Assembly (NCBI GenBank): GCA_029062045.1
Contig: JAIDQV010000073.1
Span: 1-40,460 of the forward strand
Source: Clostridia bacterium
GTDB taxonomy: Bacteria; Bacillota; Clostridia; Christensenellales; Borkfalkiaceae
Length of the DNA stretch: 40,460 nt
Reading direction: 5' to 3'
The notes below the pieces were generated by a model. The model did not search any database. It was not told the DNA's origin and saw only the letters and a program-made list of their open reading frames with translations. Position numbers and translations under genes: made by a program. The first letter of the stretch is position 1; every line of letters starts with the position of its first letter. Positions 32,334-40,186 of the stretch are shown here, piece by piece.

Positions 32334-33518
32334 TTATCTTTCTTTCGTAACGTCGTCGAAGAAGGCGTTCATCTCGCCCTTGGTCTTAAAGTTTGCCAAG
32401 AAGCTCAAATTCCCCATACATCCCGAAAGCGCGTCGGGCACTTTCCAAATTTGCTTGATATGTTCTTTATACTTGTCCGCAATTTCCTGCTCGGTATAAA
32501 GGAAAGGTTTTCCGTTTCTTCTGCCCGCATATGCGCAATAATACTTTTCCTGCGGGGCAACGTTGGATTTGCCGAAAGCTATCATATCCGCCCAAATCTT
32601 GTAAACGTCGGTGCTGTTTGCATAGTTCATCATATCAGGCGAGCATCCGCCTGCGGGGCGCATATTAACTTCCAAAGCAACAACTTCGCCCTTCTTGCCT
32701 ATGTGCTGGTCTTTAAGAAGCCGGAAAAACTCGAAATGCACAAACCTGTTCTTTACACCGAAAGCCTTCAAAGTCTTTCTTCCCGCCTCGCGCACGTCGT
32801 CCAAAGGATTGTTCAAATAATAGTAACAACTGTTATCGTTACTGTTTACTATATCCATCAAGTCGCCCATTTCAACCAAGCCCGTCTCGAAAATGGGGTT
32901 GCCCTCGCCGTCCACAATCGCGTCGTAAGAGTTGACTACGGCGTTGAGGTATTCTTCCATAATGTAGCCCTTGGGCTTTTTGCTTAGGAAGTTTTTCAGC
33001 TCTTCGTCGTTTTTAAGTTTATAGGTTGCCTCCGCGCCCACGCCGTTATCGGGCTTAACTATTACGGGGTAGCCTACTTCCTTTATGAACTTTTTACAGC
33101 CCGCAAGGCTCTTAACAAGATAATGCCTTGCAACCTTTATGCCCGCCTTCTTGTAGTACTTCTTCATTTCGGACTTGTACTTAACCTTTTTCATATCGGC
33201 GGTATGGAAGCCCGTGTTGATGTTGAACTCCGTTCTTAGAAGAGCGTCGCGTTCAAGCCAGTACTCGTTATTGCTTTCAAGATAGTCGATTTTTCCGTAC
33301 TTGAAAGTAAACAGAGCAACCGCGCGGAAAACCTCTTCGTAATTTTCAAGGCTGTTTACCTTGTAGTACTCGTTCAAAGAACTTTTCAGCTCGAACGAAA
33401 GGTTATCGTAAGGGCAGTCGCCTATACCCAAGACGTTGAAGCCGTTGTTTTTAAGCTCTCTGCAAAACTTCCAATAGTTTGCGGGAAAGTTGGGTGAAAT
33501 AAAGATAAAGTTTTTCAT
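32334..33518 (-). CDS. ATP-grasp ligase, substrate unknown
   Basis: The 394-residue protein has the three-part ATP-grasp build. The N-terminal domain (1-~105) begins FIFISPNFPANYW. The ATP-binding core contains GYPVIVKPDNGVGA (about 150-163) and GYIMEEYL. The metal-binding segment VVALEVNMRPAGGCSPDM (about 285-302) has the conserved Glu-x-Asn. Such enzymes ligate a carboxylate to an amine or thiol. The variable N-terminal part gives no hint of the substrate, and the motifs do not look like D-Ala-D-Ala ligase, carbamoyl phosphate synthase or PurK/D. It is the last of four genes (GH3, lipase-like, esterase, this one), 18 nt after the esterase, so it probably acts on a small molecule handled by those hydrolases. 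Confidence 0.85.
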   Translation of the reverse strand: MKNFIFISPNFPANYWKFCRELKNNGFNVLGIGDCPYDNLSFELKSSLNEYYKVNSLENYEEVFRAVALFTFKYGKIDYLESNNEYWLERDALLRTEFNINTGFHTADMKKVKYKSEMKKYYKKAGIKVARHYLVKSLAGCKKFIKEVGYPVIVKPDNGVGAEATYKLKNDEELKNFLSKKPKGYIMEEYLNAVVNSYDAIVDGEGNPIFETGLVEMGDLMDIVNSNDNSCYYYLNNPLDDVREAGRKTLKAFGVKNRFVHFEFFRLLKDQHIGKKGEVVALEVNMRPAGGCSPDMMNYANSTDVYKIWADMIAFGKSNVAPQEKYYCAYAGRRNGKPFLYTEQEIADKYKEHIKQIWKVPDALSGCMGNLSFLANFKTKGEMNAFFDDVTKER

Positions 33519-33536
33519 AATATGTACTTCCTTTTA

Positions 33537-34298
33537 TTATTCCTCAGGGTCAAAACCGAGCGCACTCATAAAGAAAGGAATTTGCTGTTCCCAAGAGGCT
33601 TCGCAATGCGTGCCCCCTTTTACTACGCGCGCGGTTACGTTTACACCGCGCTCGATTAGATATGCGCAGGTGTCGGCAAAAACCTTTCTCTGTTTGGGGT
33701 GGTTTTTAAACTCTTCACTGCCGTAATCGGCGTATAAAAGAACGTCCTTGCCGAACTTAGCTTCCTTCAAAAAGTGCGGTATCTCTCCGTCCGCAACCCA
33801 AAGGCTGGGCGACAGCGCCGCCCCGCGTGAAAAGTATTTGCCGTATTTTGAAAGGGCGAAAAGCGTCATCAGCCCGCCCATAGAGCTTCCGCCAATCGCC
33901 GTATGCTCGCGGTCGGGGTTTGTGGCAAAGTTCTCGTCTATAAACGGTTTAAACTTCTTAACAAGCCAGTCCATATACTTCTTGCCCTTCGCCTTGATTT
34001 TTCCGAAGTCTTCATCATCAAAACTTATGGGCGTGTATTCTTCAAGCCTGCCGTTGCCTTCCTGGTTGCACTCCACCGCCGCAATAATTATCTGTGTGCG
34101 CGTGTAGTCCAAATAGTCGGCAAGCCCCCAGCTTTTACCGTAAGTCGCCTCGTCGTCGTCAAAAAGATTATGCCCGTCGAACATATACATAACGGGGTAC
34201 TCTCCGTCCTCGTCGTAGTCCACGGGAAGATAAACGTAAGCCTTGCGCTCTTTCTTTTTAGTGAGCGAAGGTATTGTTATATTCCAGCTTTCAACCAT
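33537..34298 (-). CDS. Putative esterase, alpha/beta hydrolase of the enterochelin-esterase-like family
   Basis: This is a 253-residue cytoplasmic alpha/beta hydrolase with no signal peptide. The nucleophile elbow is GGSSMGG, with Ser139. The preceding YMFDGHNLFDD block (39-49) is typical of the Esterase_D/IroE group. An acidic residue in LYADYGSEE and the His in KGGTHCEASW complete the likely triad. The family hydrolyses esters as different as siderophores, S-formylglutathione and feruloyl sugars, so the substrate is open. Its 5' end overlaps the upstream lipase-like gene by 8 bp. Confidence 0.85.
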   Translation of the reverse strand: MVESWNITIPSLTKKKERKAYVYLPVDYDEDGEYPVMYMFDGHNLFDDDEATYGKSWGLADYLDYTRTQIIIAAVECNQEGNGRLEEYTPISFDDEDFGKIKAKGKKYMDWLVKKFKPFIDENFATNPDREHTAIGGSSMGGLMTLFALSKYGKYFSRGAALSPSLWVADGEIPHFLKEAKFGKDVLLYADYGSEEFKNHPKQRKVFADTCAYLIERGVNVTARVVKGGTHCEASWEQQIPFFMSALGFDPEE

Positions 34299-35217
34299 TT
34301 AATTTTTCCGTGATAAATTCCAAGATGTCGCTTTCAACCTGCTCTTTGCAGTAGTCGTTCAAAATTTCGTGGCGGCTGTCGTCGTAAAGGGTAATGGATA
34401 CGTCCTTCACGCCCGCCTTGTGGAACTTGTTGCATGCCTTTATAACGCCCTTGCCGTAGTCGCCCACGGGGTCCATATCGCCCGCAACGAAGTACACGGG
34501 CAAATCCTTAGGCACCGCATTAATAACCTTTTTAGAGCAAGCCTGTTTGATTATAGAAAACAAAATATAGTAGCCGTTGTTGGTGAAGTCGAAACCGCAC
34601 AAACCGTCCTTTTCGTATGCGTCGACGTTATCGGGGTTTTTGGAAAGCCAGTCGTTTGCGGTGCGGTTTGGCTTAAACTTTTTATTGTACGAACCGAAGG
34701 CAAGATTTTTAATCGTCTTGCTTCTGTTGCGCCAGCCGCAGAACGCCGCATTGAGTTTTACCATAAACAGCGCGGTGTTCAAAGTCGCCTTGGATTTAAA
34801 CCCGCTGCCCATAATTATCGCGCCCTTAAATTCGCCCCCGTAAAGGGAAATATATTTACGGCAGAAAAAGGACCCCATGCTGTGCCCCAAAACGAACCAG
34901 GGCAAACCGCCCGTATCCTTTTGGACGGTGAGTTTTAGCTCGTGAATGTCTTCCACTACTATCGAGTAATCGCGCTGGCCGTTGAAGTAGCCCAAATCCT
35001 CGGCGGACTTCACCGACTGCCCGTGTCCCAAATGGTCGTCCGCGCATACGATAAAACCCTGCTTATTCAAAAACTCGGCAAAGGGTGCGTATCTTGCCGC
35101 GTACTCGCACATTCCGTGTATAATTTGCACAACGCCGCGTGCTTCGCCCTCGGGCTTCCATAGGCACGCGTGAATGGTGTTCTTTCCGTCCTTTGAAGGG
35201 TAAAAAATATCTTGCAT
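34291..35217 (-). CDS. Alpha/beta hydrolase, lysophospholipase/monoacylglycerol lipase-like (Hydrolase_4)
   Basis: The 308-residue protein has the layout of serine hydrolases of the S33/Hydrolase_4 group. The oxyanion segment is IIHGMCEYAARYAPFAEFL (32-50), followed by DDHLGHGQS (60-68). The nucleophile elbow is VLGHSMGS, with Ser113. The Asp lies in YFVAGDMDPVGDYG, and the His in YDDSRHEILND. No signal peptide is present. The likely substrate is a monoacylglycerol or lysophospholipid, but this is by family only. It lies 29 nt after the GH3 gene in the same orientation and overlaps the next esterase gene. Confidence 0.88.
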   Translation of the reverse strand: MQDIFYPSKDGKNTIHACLWKPEGEARGVVQIIHGMCEYAARYAPFAEFLNKQGFIVCADDHLGHGQSVKSAEDLGYFNGQRDYSIVVEDIHELKLTVQKDTGGLPWFVLGHSMGSFFCRKYISLYGGEFKGAIIMGSGFKSKATLNTALFMVKLNAAFCGWRNRSKTIKNLAFGSYNKKFKPNRTANDWLSKNPDNVDAYEKDGLCGFDFTNNGYYILFSIIKQACSKKVINAVPKDLPVYFVAGDMDPVGDYGKGVIKACNKFHKAGVKDVSITLYDDSRHEILNDYCKEQVESDILEFITEKLNG

Positions 35218-35246
35218 AAAAACTCCTTATTATTCTTATAACCCGT

Positions 35247-37544
35247 TTACTCGTCTTTAATCTTTTTTTCGCCGCGGATAATCTTGCCTATACCCCTAAG
35301 CGGTTTGCCGTCGAAAATATCCACAAGCCCGCTTGCCCGAACTTTGCCGAACTTTGCAAACTGCGCCGCAGTCCTCAAAGTTACGTACCGCATAGTTCCG
35401 TTCGCCGTGGGGTTCCGTTTCGTTGCCGCAAACGCTATGCGGGCGGCAAGCCTGCCAAGCGCCCCGCGGGAATTTCTCAGTTCGGAAAATGGCGCCCCAA
35501 AGTTTGCGATTACCCTCCCCTTTTCGTTGCGGGCAATTTGATATTCTTCCGCGCTTACGCTTTCGCACTCGGCGGGTGCAACCCCGTCAACGCCGTCAAG
35601 CTCTACCTCGCCGCACAGGCGCAAATCTTCGCTCGACGCGCCGATATAAATTTTATACAGTCCGCGCGCCGTCACCCACTTTCCGCTCTTCACATCAAAG
35701 GAACGGAAAGAGTATTCGTCGAAAGGTATCTTCACCGTTGCGCTTTCGCCCGCTTTGAGAAAGACTTTTGCAAAGCCCTTTAATTGAAGTTTGGGCGAAT
35801 TTGCATTTTCGGGGAATTCTATGTAGAGCTGAGCCGCCTCCGCACCGTCGAAATTACCCTCGTTTTTGAGTGAAAACGACACAAAATCGGGCGTTTTTGA
35901 AAAGTTAGAATATCCGAATTGTATATCCGAATATCCGAATTGTGTATACGACAGCCCAAACCCGAAGGGATACTTTGCGCCTGTTAGCCCTCTGTATCCC
36001 ACGCGCATACCCTCTTTGTATTCACAAGCGTATGCATTATTTGTAAAATATTGAGTGCTAGGTAAATCCTCTAATTTATGCGGGAAGGTTTCGGCAAGTT
36101 TGCCCGAAGGGCAAATTTCGCCGAAAATCAGCCTTTTTACAGCCTTTGCGCCCCCTTGACCGTTCAAGCCTGCAAGCAAAAGCGCGTTTAAGCCTTCGTC
36201 CCAATCCGTTTCCACTGCGCCTCCGCAAGAAAGCACAGCAACTATTCGCTTGCCCGTTTTCTTTAATGCGTTTAAAAGCTCAATTTGATTTTCGTCAAGC
36301 CGAATATTTTCTCTGTCTACGCCCTCCGCCTCGCCTGAGGTAACGCCCACGGCACAAACGATAATATCGGCGTTTTTTGCAAGTTTTAGCGCTTTTTTCA
36401 ATAAAAACGCACTGTTTTTGCCATTTTGGTTATATCCGCGGGCGTAGCCTGCGAAGTTTTCTTCGCGCTCAAAGCACTGCAAAAGGGTTGTAACGCGCGT
36501 CGGGTTGACCTTTGAAGAGCCGCCGCCCTGCACCGCGTTTTGCGCTATATCGCCAATGAGTGCGAATTTTACATTTTTGTTTAACGGCAGTATGCCGTCG
36601 TTTTTCAATAATACGGCGCACTCTTCCGCGCACCTCTCGGCAAAGGATGCGTTTTTATCAAAGTCGCACTGTACCGTTGGCTTTTCGCCGTTGAGCTTGT
36701 CCGAAAGGTTTATTATTCTGTGGGCGCAACTGTCTAGTTCCTCTTCGGTGAGTTCGCCGTTTTTTATCGCGTCCAAAATTTCGTCTGCCGAAAATTTACA
36801 AAACGGCATTTCCAAGTCCGCGCCCGCCTTAATACCTGCGACGCGGTTAGAAGTTCCGCCCCAGTCAGACACTACTATACCTTCGTGCCCCCACTCTCCG
36901 CGCAAAACGTCGGACAAAAGCCACTTGTTTTCGTTACAGTAAACGCCGTTTAAGCGGTTGTAAGCCGTCATTACGGCGGCGGGACGCGCGCACTTTACGG
37001 CAATTTCAAAGGCGGTAAGATATATTTCACGCAATGTGCGCATATCCACAGCCGAATCGTACACCGTACGCCCAAGCTCTTTATTGTTGGCGGCAAAGTG
37101 CTTTACGCACGCGCCAACGCCTTGGGACTGCACGCCCGAAATATATTCGCGGCCCATTACCCCGCTTAAATAGGGGTCTTCTGAAAAATACTCGAAGTTT
37201 CTGCCGTTTAAAGGGTTTCTTTTAATATTTATGGCAGGGGCTAAGAGAACTGATACGCCGAAGTGCGCCGCCTCCTCCCCCAAAGCAAAACCTACTTTAT
37301 TTACAAGCTCGGTGTTGAAAGAACAGGCAAGCGCCGAGTGCGCGGGAAAGCAAGTTGAAGCCTTGGAAGCGTTAAGCCCCATGCTGTCCGACTTGCCGTT
37401 TTGCACCCTAAGCCCAGACGGTCCGTCCGAAAAGGTTATGCTTTTAACGCCCGCATCCGTATATTCTTGCGTTTGCCAAAAGGATTTGCCCGAAACAAGC
37501 TGAGCTTTTTGCCTTAAACTTAATTTTTTAATCTTGCCGTTCAT
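35247..37544 (-). CDS. Glycoside hydrolase family 3, beta-glucosidase-like, cytoplasmic
   Basis: The 765-residue protein begins at the GH3 barrel without a signal peptide, so it acts on imported glycosides. The catalytic nucleophile is Asp227 in GIVVSDWGGTSNR. Substrate-side blocks are FSDGPSGLR, NIKRNPLNGRNFEYFSEDP and VKHFAANNKE. The C-terminal alpha/beta sandwich starts at about 310, and a fibronectin-III-like domain (about 545-640) follows, then a tail of about 100 residues. Family members include beta-glucosidase, xylosidase and others; specificity is not readable. A 21-bp tandem duplication encodes QFGYSxx twice near residues 533-546. It leads the GH3-lipase-esterase-ATP-grasp operon. 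No Shine-Dalgarno precedes the ATG, and the predicted leader is only about 5 nt. Confidence 0.92.
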   Translation of the reverse strand: MNGKIKKLSLRQKAQLVSGKSFWQTQEYTDAGVKSITFSDGPSGLRVQNGKSDSMGLNASKASTCFPAHSALACSFNTELVNKVGFALGEEAAHFGVSVLLAPAINIKRNPLNGRNFEYFSEDPYLSGVMGREYISGVQSQGVGACVKHFAANNKELGRTVYDSAVDMRTLREIYLTAFEIAVKCARPAAVMTAYNRLNGVYCNENKWLLSDVLRGEWGHEGIVVSDWGGTSNRVAGIKAGADLEMPFCKFSADEILDAIKNGELTEEELDSCAHRIINLSDKLNGEKPTVQCDFDKNASFAERCAEECAVLLKNDGILPLNKNVKFALIGDIAQNAVQGGGSSKVNPTRVTTLLQCFEREENFAGYARGYNQNGKNSAFLLKKALKLAKNADIIVCAVGVTSGEAEGVDRENIRLDENQIELLNALKKTGKRIVAVLSCGGAVETDWDEGLNALLLAGLNGQGGAKAVKRLIFGEICPSGKLAETFPHKLEDLPSTQYFTNNAYACEYKEGMRVGYRGLTGAKYPFGFGLSYTQFGYSDIQFGYSNFSKTPDFVSFSLKNEGNFDGAEAAQLYIEFPENANSPKLQLKGFAKVFLKAGESATVKIPFDEYSFRSFDVKSGKWVTARGLYKIYIGASSEDLRLCGEVELDGVDGVAPAECESVSAEEYQIARNEKGRVIANFGAPFSELRNSRGALGRLAARIAFAATKRNPTANGTMRYVTLRTAAQFAKFGKVRASGLVDIFDGKPLRGIGKIIRGEKKIKDE
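35910..35951. repeat. 21-bp tandem duplication inside the GH3 gene
   Basis: Two adjacent copies beginning ATATCCGAATTGT (35910 and 35931) preserve the reading frame and encode QFGYSDI and QFGYSNF. The repeat is in frame and lies before the fibronectin-like domain. Confidence 0.7.
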
Positions 37545-37555
37545 AAACGATTTTG

Positions 37556-37584
37556 ATTATATCACGAATTAACTTGTTTTGCAA
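37556..37584 (-). promoter_or_regulatory. Promoter of the GH3 operon (near-leaderless)
   Basis: On the minus strand TTGCAA (37584-37579), a 17-nt spacer and a perfect TATAAT (37561-37556) are present. Eleven nt separate the -10 from the GH3 ATG. Confidence 0.75.
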
Positions 37585-37588
37585 TGAC

Positions 37589-38353
37589 TTATAAAGTTTT
37601 TACGCATTGCAAAGCGTATTCGATTAGGTTGCGCCTTACGTCGTCTGCGTGGGAGAAGTTGCGGCTGTCGTAGTCCGTACCGCTTAAATCGTCACCGCAG
37701 TACAAAATCTGCCCGAACTTTATATTTAAAAACTTTGATACGGCTATCATTGCCGAACATTCCATTTCTACGGTTAAGCAACCCTGCGAGCGGCGAAGGG
37801 CGATTTTATCCTCGGTTTCGCGGTAGAAGGCGTCCGTAGTCCAGGTTTTGCCCGCAACGTGCGGCAAGCCGAGTTTTGACAAAGTGTTTTCTATATGTTT
37901 GACAACTTCCCCGTCCGCCTGAATTTCGTACGAAGGGGGCGCGTAATGGTAACTTGCGCCCTCGTCGCGCACTGCGCAGTTGGGAATAACGAGCGCACCG
38001 AGGGGCTTAGGCGTAAGCGAACCCGCCGCGCCGCACGCAATTACTTTTCTTACGCCCGCCGCGTAAAGCTCGTGAATTTGCGTCGCCGCGTTTACCGCAC
38101 CGACAAAGCCCGTTATGAGCGCAATTTTAACGCCGTCAATATCAACTTCGTAAATGGGAAGGTTGACCGTGCAGGAATGAATTTCCGAAATTTGGGGCGC
38201 GCCGTATTTTTCCGCGATATATGCCACGCTGGACTTTGAAAAGGCGATAACGCACCGTTCGGGTAAATTTTTGGGCAAACTTACAAAATGCTCGGGGCGG
38301 GCCTTACCCTCTTTTCCGTCATATTCCAATAAAGGAATTTCTCTCTGTTCCAT
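37589..38353 (-). CDS. Nucleoside phosphorylase, uridine phosphorylase-like
   Basis: The 254-residue protein belongs to the PNP_UDP_1 family, which cleaves nucleosides with phosphate to base and ribose-1-phosphate for salvage. Seen are the phosphate-side stretch ITGFVGAVNAATQIHELYAAGV, VIACGAAGSL, the TWTTDAFYRET region and the ribose-binding VEMECSAM with its Met-Glu pair. Length and motifs fit uridine phosphorylase better than MTA/SAH nucleosidase, but base specificity is not certain. GGAG lies upstream of the ATG. It is separated from DUF378 by a terminator and ends just before the GH3 promoter. Confidence 0.87.
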   Translation of the reverse strand: MEQREIPLLEYDGKEGKARPEHFVSLPKNLPERCVIAFSKSSVAYIAEKYGAPQISEIHSCTVNLPIYEVDIDGVKIALITGFVGAVNAATQIHELYAAGVRKVIACGAAGSLTPKPLGALVIPNCAVRDEGASYHYAPPSYEIQADGEVVKHIENTLSKLGLPHVAGKTWTTDAFYRETEDKIALRRSQGCLTVEMECSAMIAVSKFLNIKFGQILYCGDDLSGTDYDSRNFSHADDVRRNLIEYALQCVKTL

Positions 38354-38373
38354 AATCTTCTCCTAAGTAAATG

Positions 38374-38402
38374 CAAAAGCGCGGACTAGGTCCGCGCTTT
38401 TG
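38374..38402 (-). terminator. Intrinsic terminator of the ysxC-sugar transferase-DUF378 unit
   Basis: A 13-bp stem (CAAAAGCGCGGAC and its complement) closes a TAG loop. The minus-strand side ends in TTTTG followed by CATTT. It lies between the DUF378 stop and the nucleoside phosphorylase start. Confidence 0.82.
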
Positions 38403-38414
38403 GGTTTTTAGTTA

Positions 38415-38681
38415 TTAGTGGTTGGATTGGGTGGCTTCTCTTCTTTTTTCTCTTTCTTCCTCATCCCTCATAGCAAGGCGAAGTCCGTGACCTGAAATGA
38501 TGGGGGAAATGATAAGCCAAACCGCCGCAAGGGTGATTACCACGTAGACGATAATCGAACCCACAGAGCGGGGTCCCTGACAAATCCAGCTTACAAGGTT
38601 GAAATCGAAAATGCCGTAAAGTCCCCAGTTTACCGCACCCAAAAGTACGAGTACGTAAGAAATAATATTTGCAATTACCAT
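38415..38681 (-). CDS. DUF378 (YuzA-like) small membrane protein
   Basis: From the ATG at 38681 the protein has 88 residues, with two transmembrane segments. The first contains SYVLVLLGAVNWGLYGIFDFNLVSW, the DUF378 hallmark 'GAxNWGLxGxFxxxLV'. The second lies around residues 42-60 (IIVYVVITLAAVWLIISPI). A charged cytosolic tail follows (RDEEEREKRRE). An upstream in-frame start at 38720 exists, but the ATG at 38681 is preceded by AAGGAG at ideal distance and matches the family N-terminus. The function of DUF378 is unknown. It follows the sugar transferase gene by 45 nt. Confidence 0.88.
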   Translation of the reverse strand: MVIANIISYVLVLLGAVNWGLYGIFDFNLVSWICQGPRSVGSIIVYVVITLAAVWLIISPIISGHGLRLAMRDEEEREKRREATQSNH

Positions 38682-38726
38682 TTTAACACTCCTTAAAAGT
38701 AGTATGTACGATAATTGCACCGTTAT

Positions 38727-39449
38727 TCAGTTATATTTTTGATTTTTAATATCCGAGCGCATTTCTTCGTTTTTAAGCGCTTCTTCGGCGTTCCTTTCGG
38801 CGTTTTGTAAATCCGTTTGGGTAATAACCCCGCGGTTTAAAAGAACTTCTCCGTAGGATAAAGCCGTTTCGCCGAGGTAGCTTTTTCCGTCGCCGCGGAT
38901 TACAAGGACGAGTCTTTTTATAACGATAAAGACGTCGGTGAAAAGCTCGCGCTTTTTGCAGTAGCGTGCGTCCAAGTCGAACGCTTCTTCATACGTCAAG
39001 CCTTCGTACCCGCGCAAAACGAGGTGGTTTACAAGACCGGGACGGGTAGCGAACCTGTCCATTTGGCTGTCATCCAAAAGGGCGCCGTCGGAAAGTTTTA
39101 AAGGCGCAATCCCGACGAAGCTGAGCTTACAGCCGAGGATATCCAAAAGCCTAGGTAAATTCTTTATTCCGCGCTTTATCCCTGCAAAGGATTTGAGGTA
39201 AATTATCTTGCCCCTTGCGCCGAGGCAGGGCACCTCTTCCAAAACGTAGCCCGCGCGTTTTTTGGAGATTATCGCGCAAACCAAAAAGACGGGCGAACAG
39301 ATAACCGTTGCAATCAGCGCGAAGATAAAATCTAAGACGTACTTGAAAAACAGCCTGTAATTAAGCTCTATAATAACTATTGCCGCAACCGCTATGACTA
39401 TGCCGAAAACGGCGTGCCCAGCGGGGGTCTTTAAAAACTCGTCAAGCAT
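38727..39449 (-). CDS. Atypical bacterial sugar transferase-like membrane protein (PF02397-like), probably altered catalysis
   Basis: The 240-residue protein has a leading transmembrane helix (12-28) and the re-entrant helix region YRLFFKYVLDFIFALIATVICSPVF (31-55) of polyprenyl-phosphate phosphoglycosyl transferases. The later family blocks are RPGLVNH (136-142), LDARYCKKREL...D (159-172) and VIKRLVLVIRGDG. In active enzymes the middle reads about LDELPQ...SLVGPRP. Here it is GIKNLPRLLDILGCKLSFVGIAP (94-116), so the catalytic Asp-Glu pair and the PRP motif are missing. It may be a regulatory or non-catalytic homologue. It overlaps ysxC by 8 bp, unusual company for a surface-polysaccharide gene. 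Confidence 0.75.
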   Translation of the reverse strand: MLDEFLKTPAGHAVFGIVIAVAAIVIIELNYRLFFKYVLDFIFALIATVICSPVFLVCAIISKKRAGYVLEEVPCLGARGKIIYLKSFAGIKRGIKNLPRLLDILGCKLSFVGIAPLKLSDGALLDDSQMDRFATRPGLVNHLVLRGYEGLTYEEAFDLDARYCKKRELFTDVFIVIKRLVLVIRGDGKSYLGETALSYGEVLLNRGVITQTDLQNAERNAEEALKNEEMRSDIKNQKYN

Positions 39450-40041
39450 CTTCTTCTCCGTGCCGTAAAATTCCCTCTATTTTTTCCAAAACCTCTGAAA
39501 GCCCCTGCCGCGTCTCGGCGGAGGTTGCTATAATGTTGCCCTTGCCGCACTTGTACACGGCGGCTATGTTCGTGATGCCTTTATCCGCCTGCGCGCGCGA
39601 AAGTTTATCCGCCTTGGTTGCAATAACCGTGAAAGGAACTAAGTGATAATATAAGTACTCTACCATCTGCCTGTCGTCCGCGGTGGGGTCGTGGCGGATA
39701 TCCGCAAGCGAAAAGACGTGCGCGATTGCTTCTTTATCCGCAAAAAAGTCGTCCAAAAGTTTTGCCCATTTTAGCTTTTCGGTTTTGGAAACCCTTGCAA
39801 AGCCGTAGCCGGGCAGGTCGGCAAGGATAAATTCGCCGAAGTCGAAATAGTTTACAAGCCGCGTCCGCCCCGGCTCTTTTGAAACCTTGGCAAGTTTTTT
39901 GCGGTTTGCAAGCATATTTATAAAGCTGGATTTGCCGACGTTGGATTTGCCGCAAACGGCAATTATAGGCTTATCCGACTTGATAAACTGCGATTTTACC
40001 GCCGCGCTTGTGATAAATTCCGCATTAGTAATTTTAAGCAT
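39442..40041 (-). CDS. ysxC: Ribosome biogenesis GTPase YsxC/EngB (YihA)
   Basis: YsxC is an essential GTPase for assembly of the 50S subunit. The 199-residue protein has the full set of G motifs: G1 GKSNVGKSS (31-39), G2 around EPGRTR, G3 DLPGYGFA, G4 TKADK and G5 SAETRQG. The ATG has AGGAAC upstream. It follows lon, as in Bacillus (lonA-ysxC), but a 120-bp palindromic element separates the two genes here. It overlaps the sugar transferase-like gene at its 3' end. Confidence 0.96.
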   Translation of the reverse strand: MLKITNAEFITSAAVKSQFIKSDKPIIAVCGKSNVGKSSFINMLANRKKLAKVSKEPGRTRLVNYFDFGEFILADLPGYGFARVSKTEKLKWAKLLDDFFADKEAIAHVFSLADIRHDPTADDRQMVEYLYYHLVPFTVIATKADKLSRAQADKGITNIAAVYKCGKGNIIATSAETRQGLSEVLEKIEGILRHGEEDA

Positions 40042-40066
40042 TTTGTTCCTTTATTTAAGCTCATAT

Positions 40067-40186
40067 AAACCTTGTAGAAACAAGCAAGACAAGGCGCGCG
40101 AGCATTTATGAGGGGAGTTTACTAAGCGTAAATGACCCGAAATAAAGCGGAGTGCAACGCCGTATTGCGAAGTTTATACGAGGTTT
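40067..40186. repeat. 120-bp palindromic MITE/REP-like element between lon and ysxC
   Basis: The ends AAACCTTGTAGAAAC (40067-40081) and GTTTATACGAGGTTT (40172-40186) are 15-bp terminal inverted repeats with 2 mismatches. The symmetry continues inward (GCAA/TTGC, GGCG/CGCC, TTTAT/ATAAA) to a central GTTTAC-TAAGC-GTAAAT, so the whole element could fold into one long imperfect hairpin. It has no ORF. Its right end overlaps the lon stop codon by 2 bp. The identity as a dispersed element is an inference; only one copy is in this window. Confidence 0.6.

Noticed and set aside
32167-32987. Plus-strand ORFs across the spoIVA/ATP-grasp gap
   Set aside because: They run through the candidate ncRNA into the antisense of the ATP-grasp gene, have no family resemblance and no ribosome binding site.
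38682-38720. Upstream start giving a 101-residue DUF378 protein
   Set aside because: The extra 13 residues cover the AAGGAG ribosome binding site of the internal ATG and are not part of the family.
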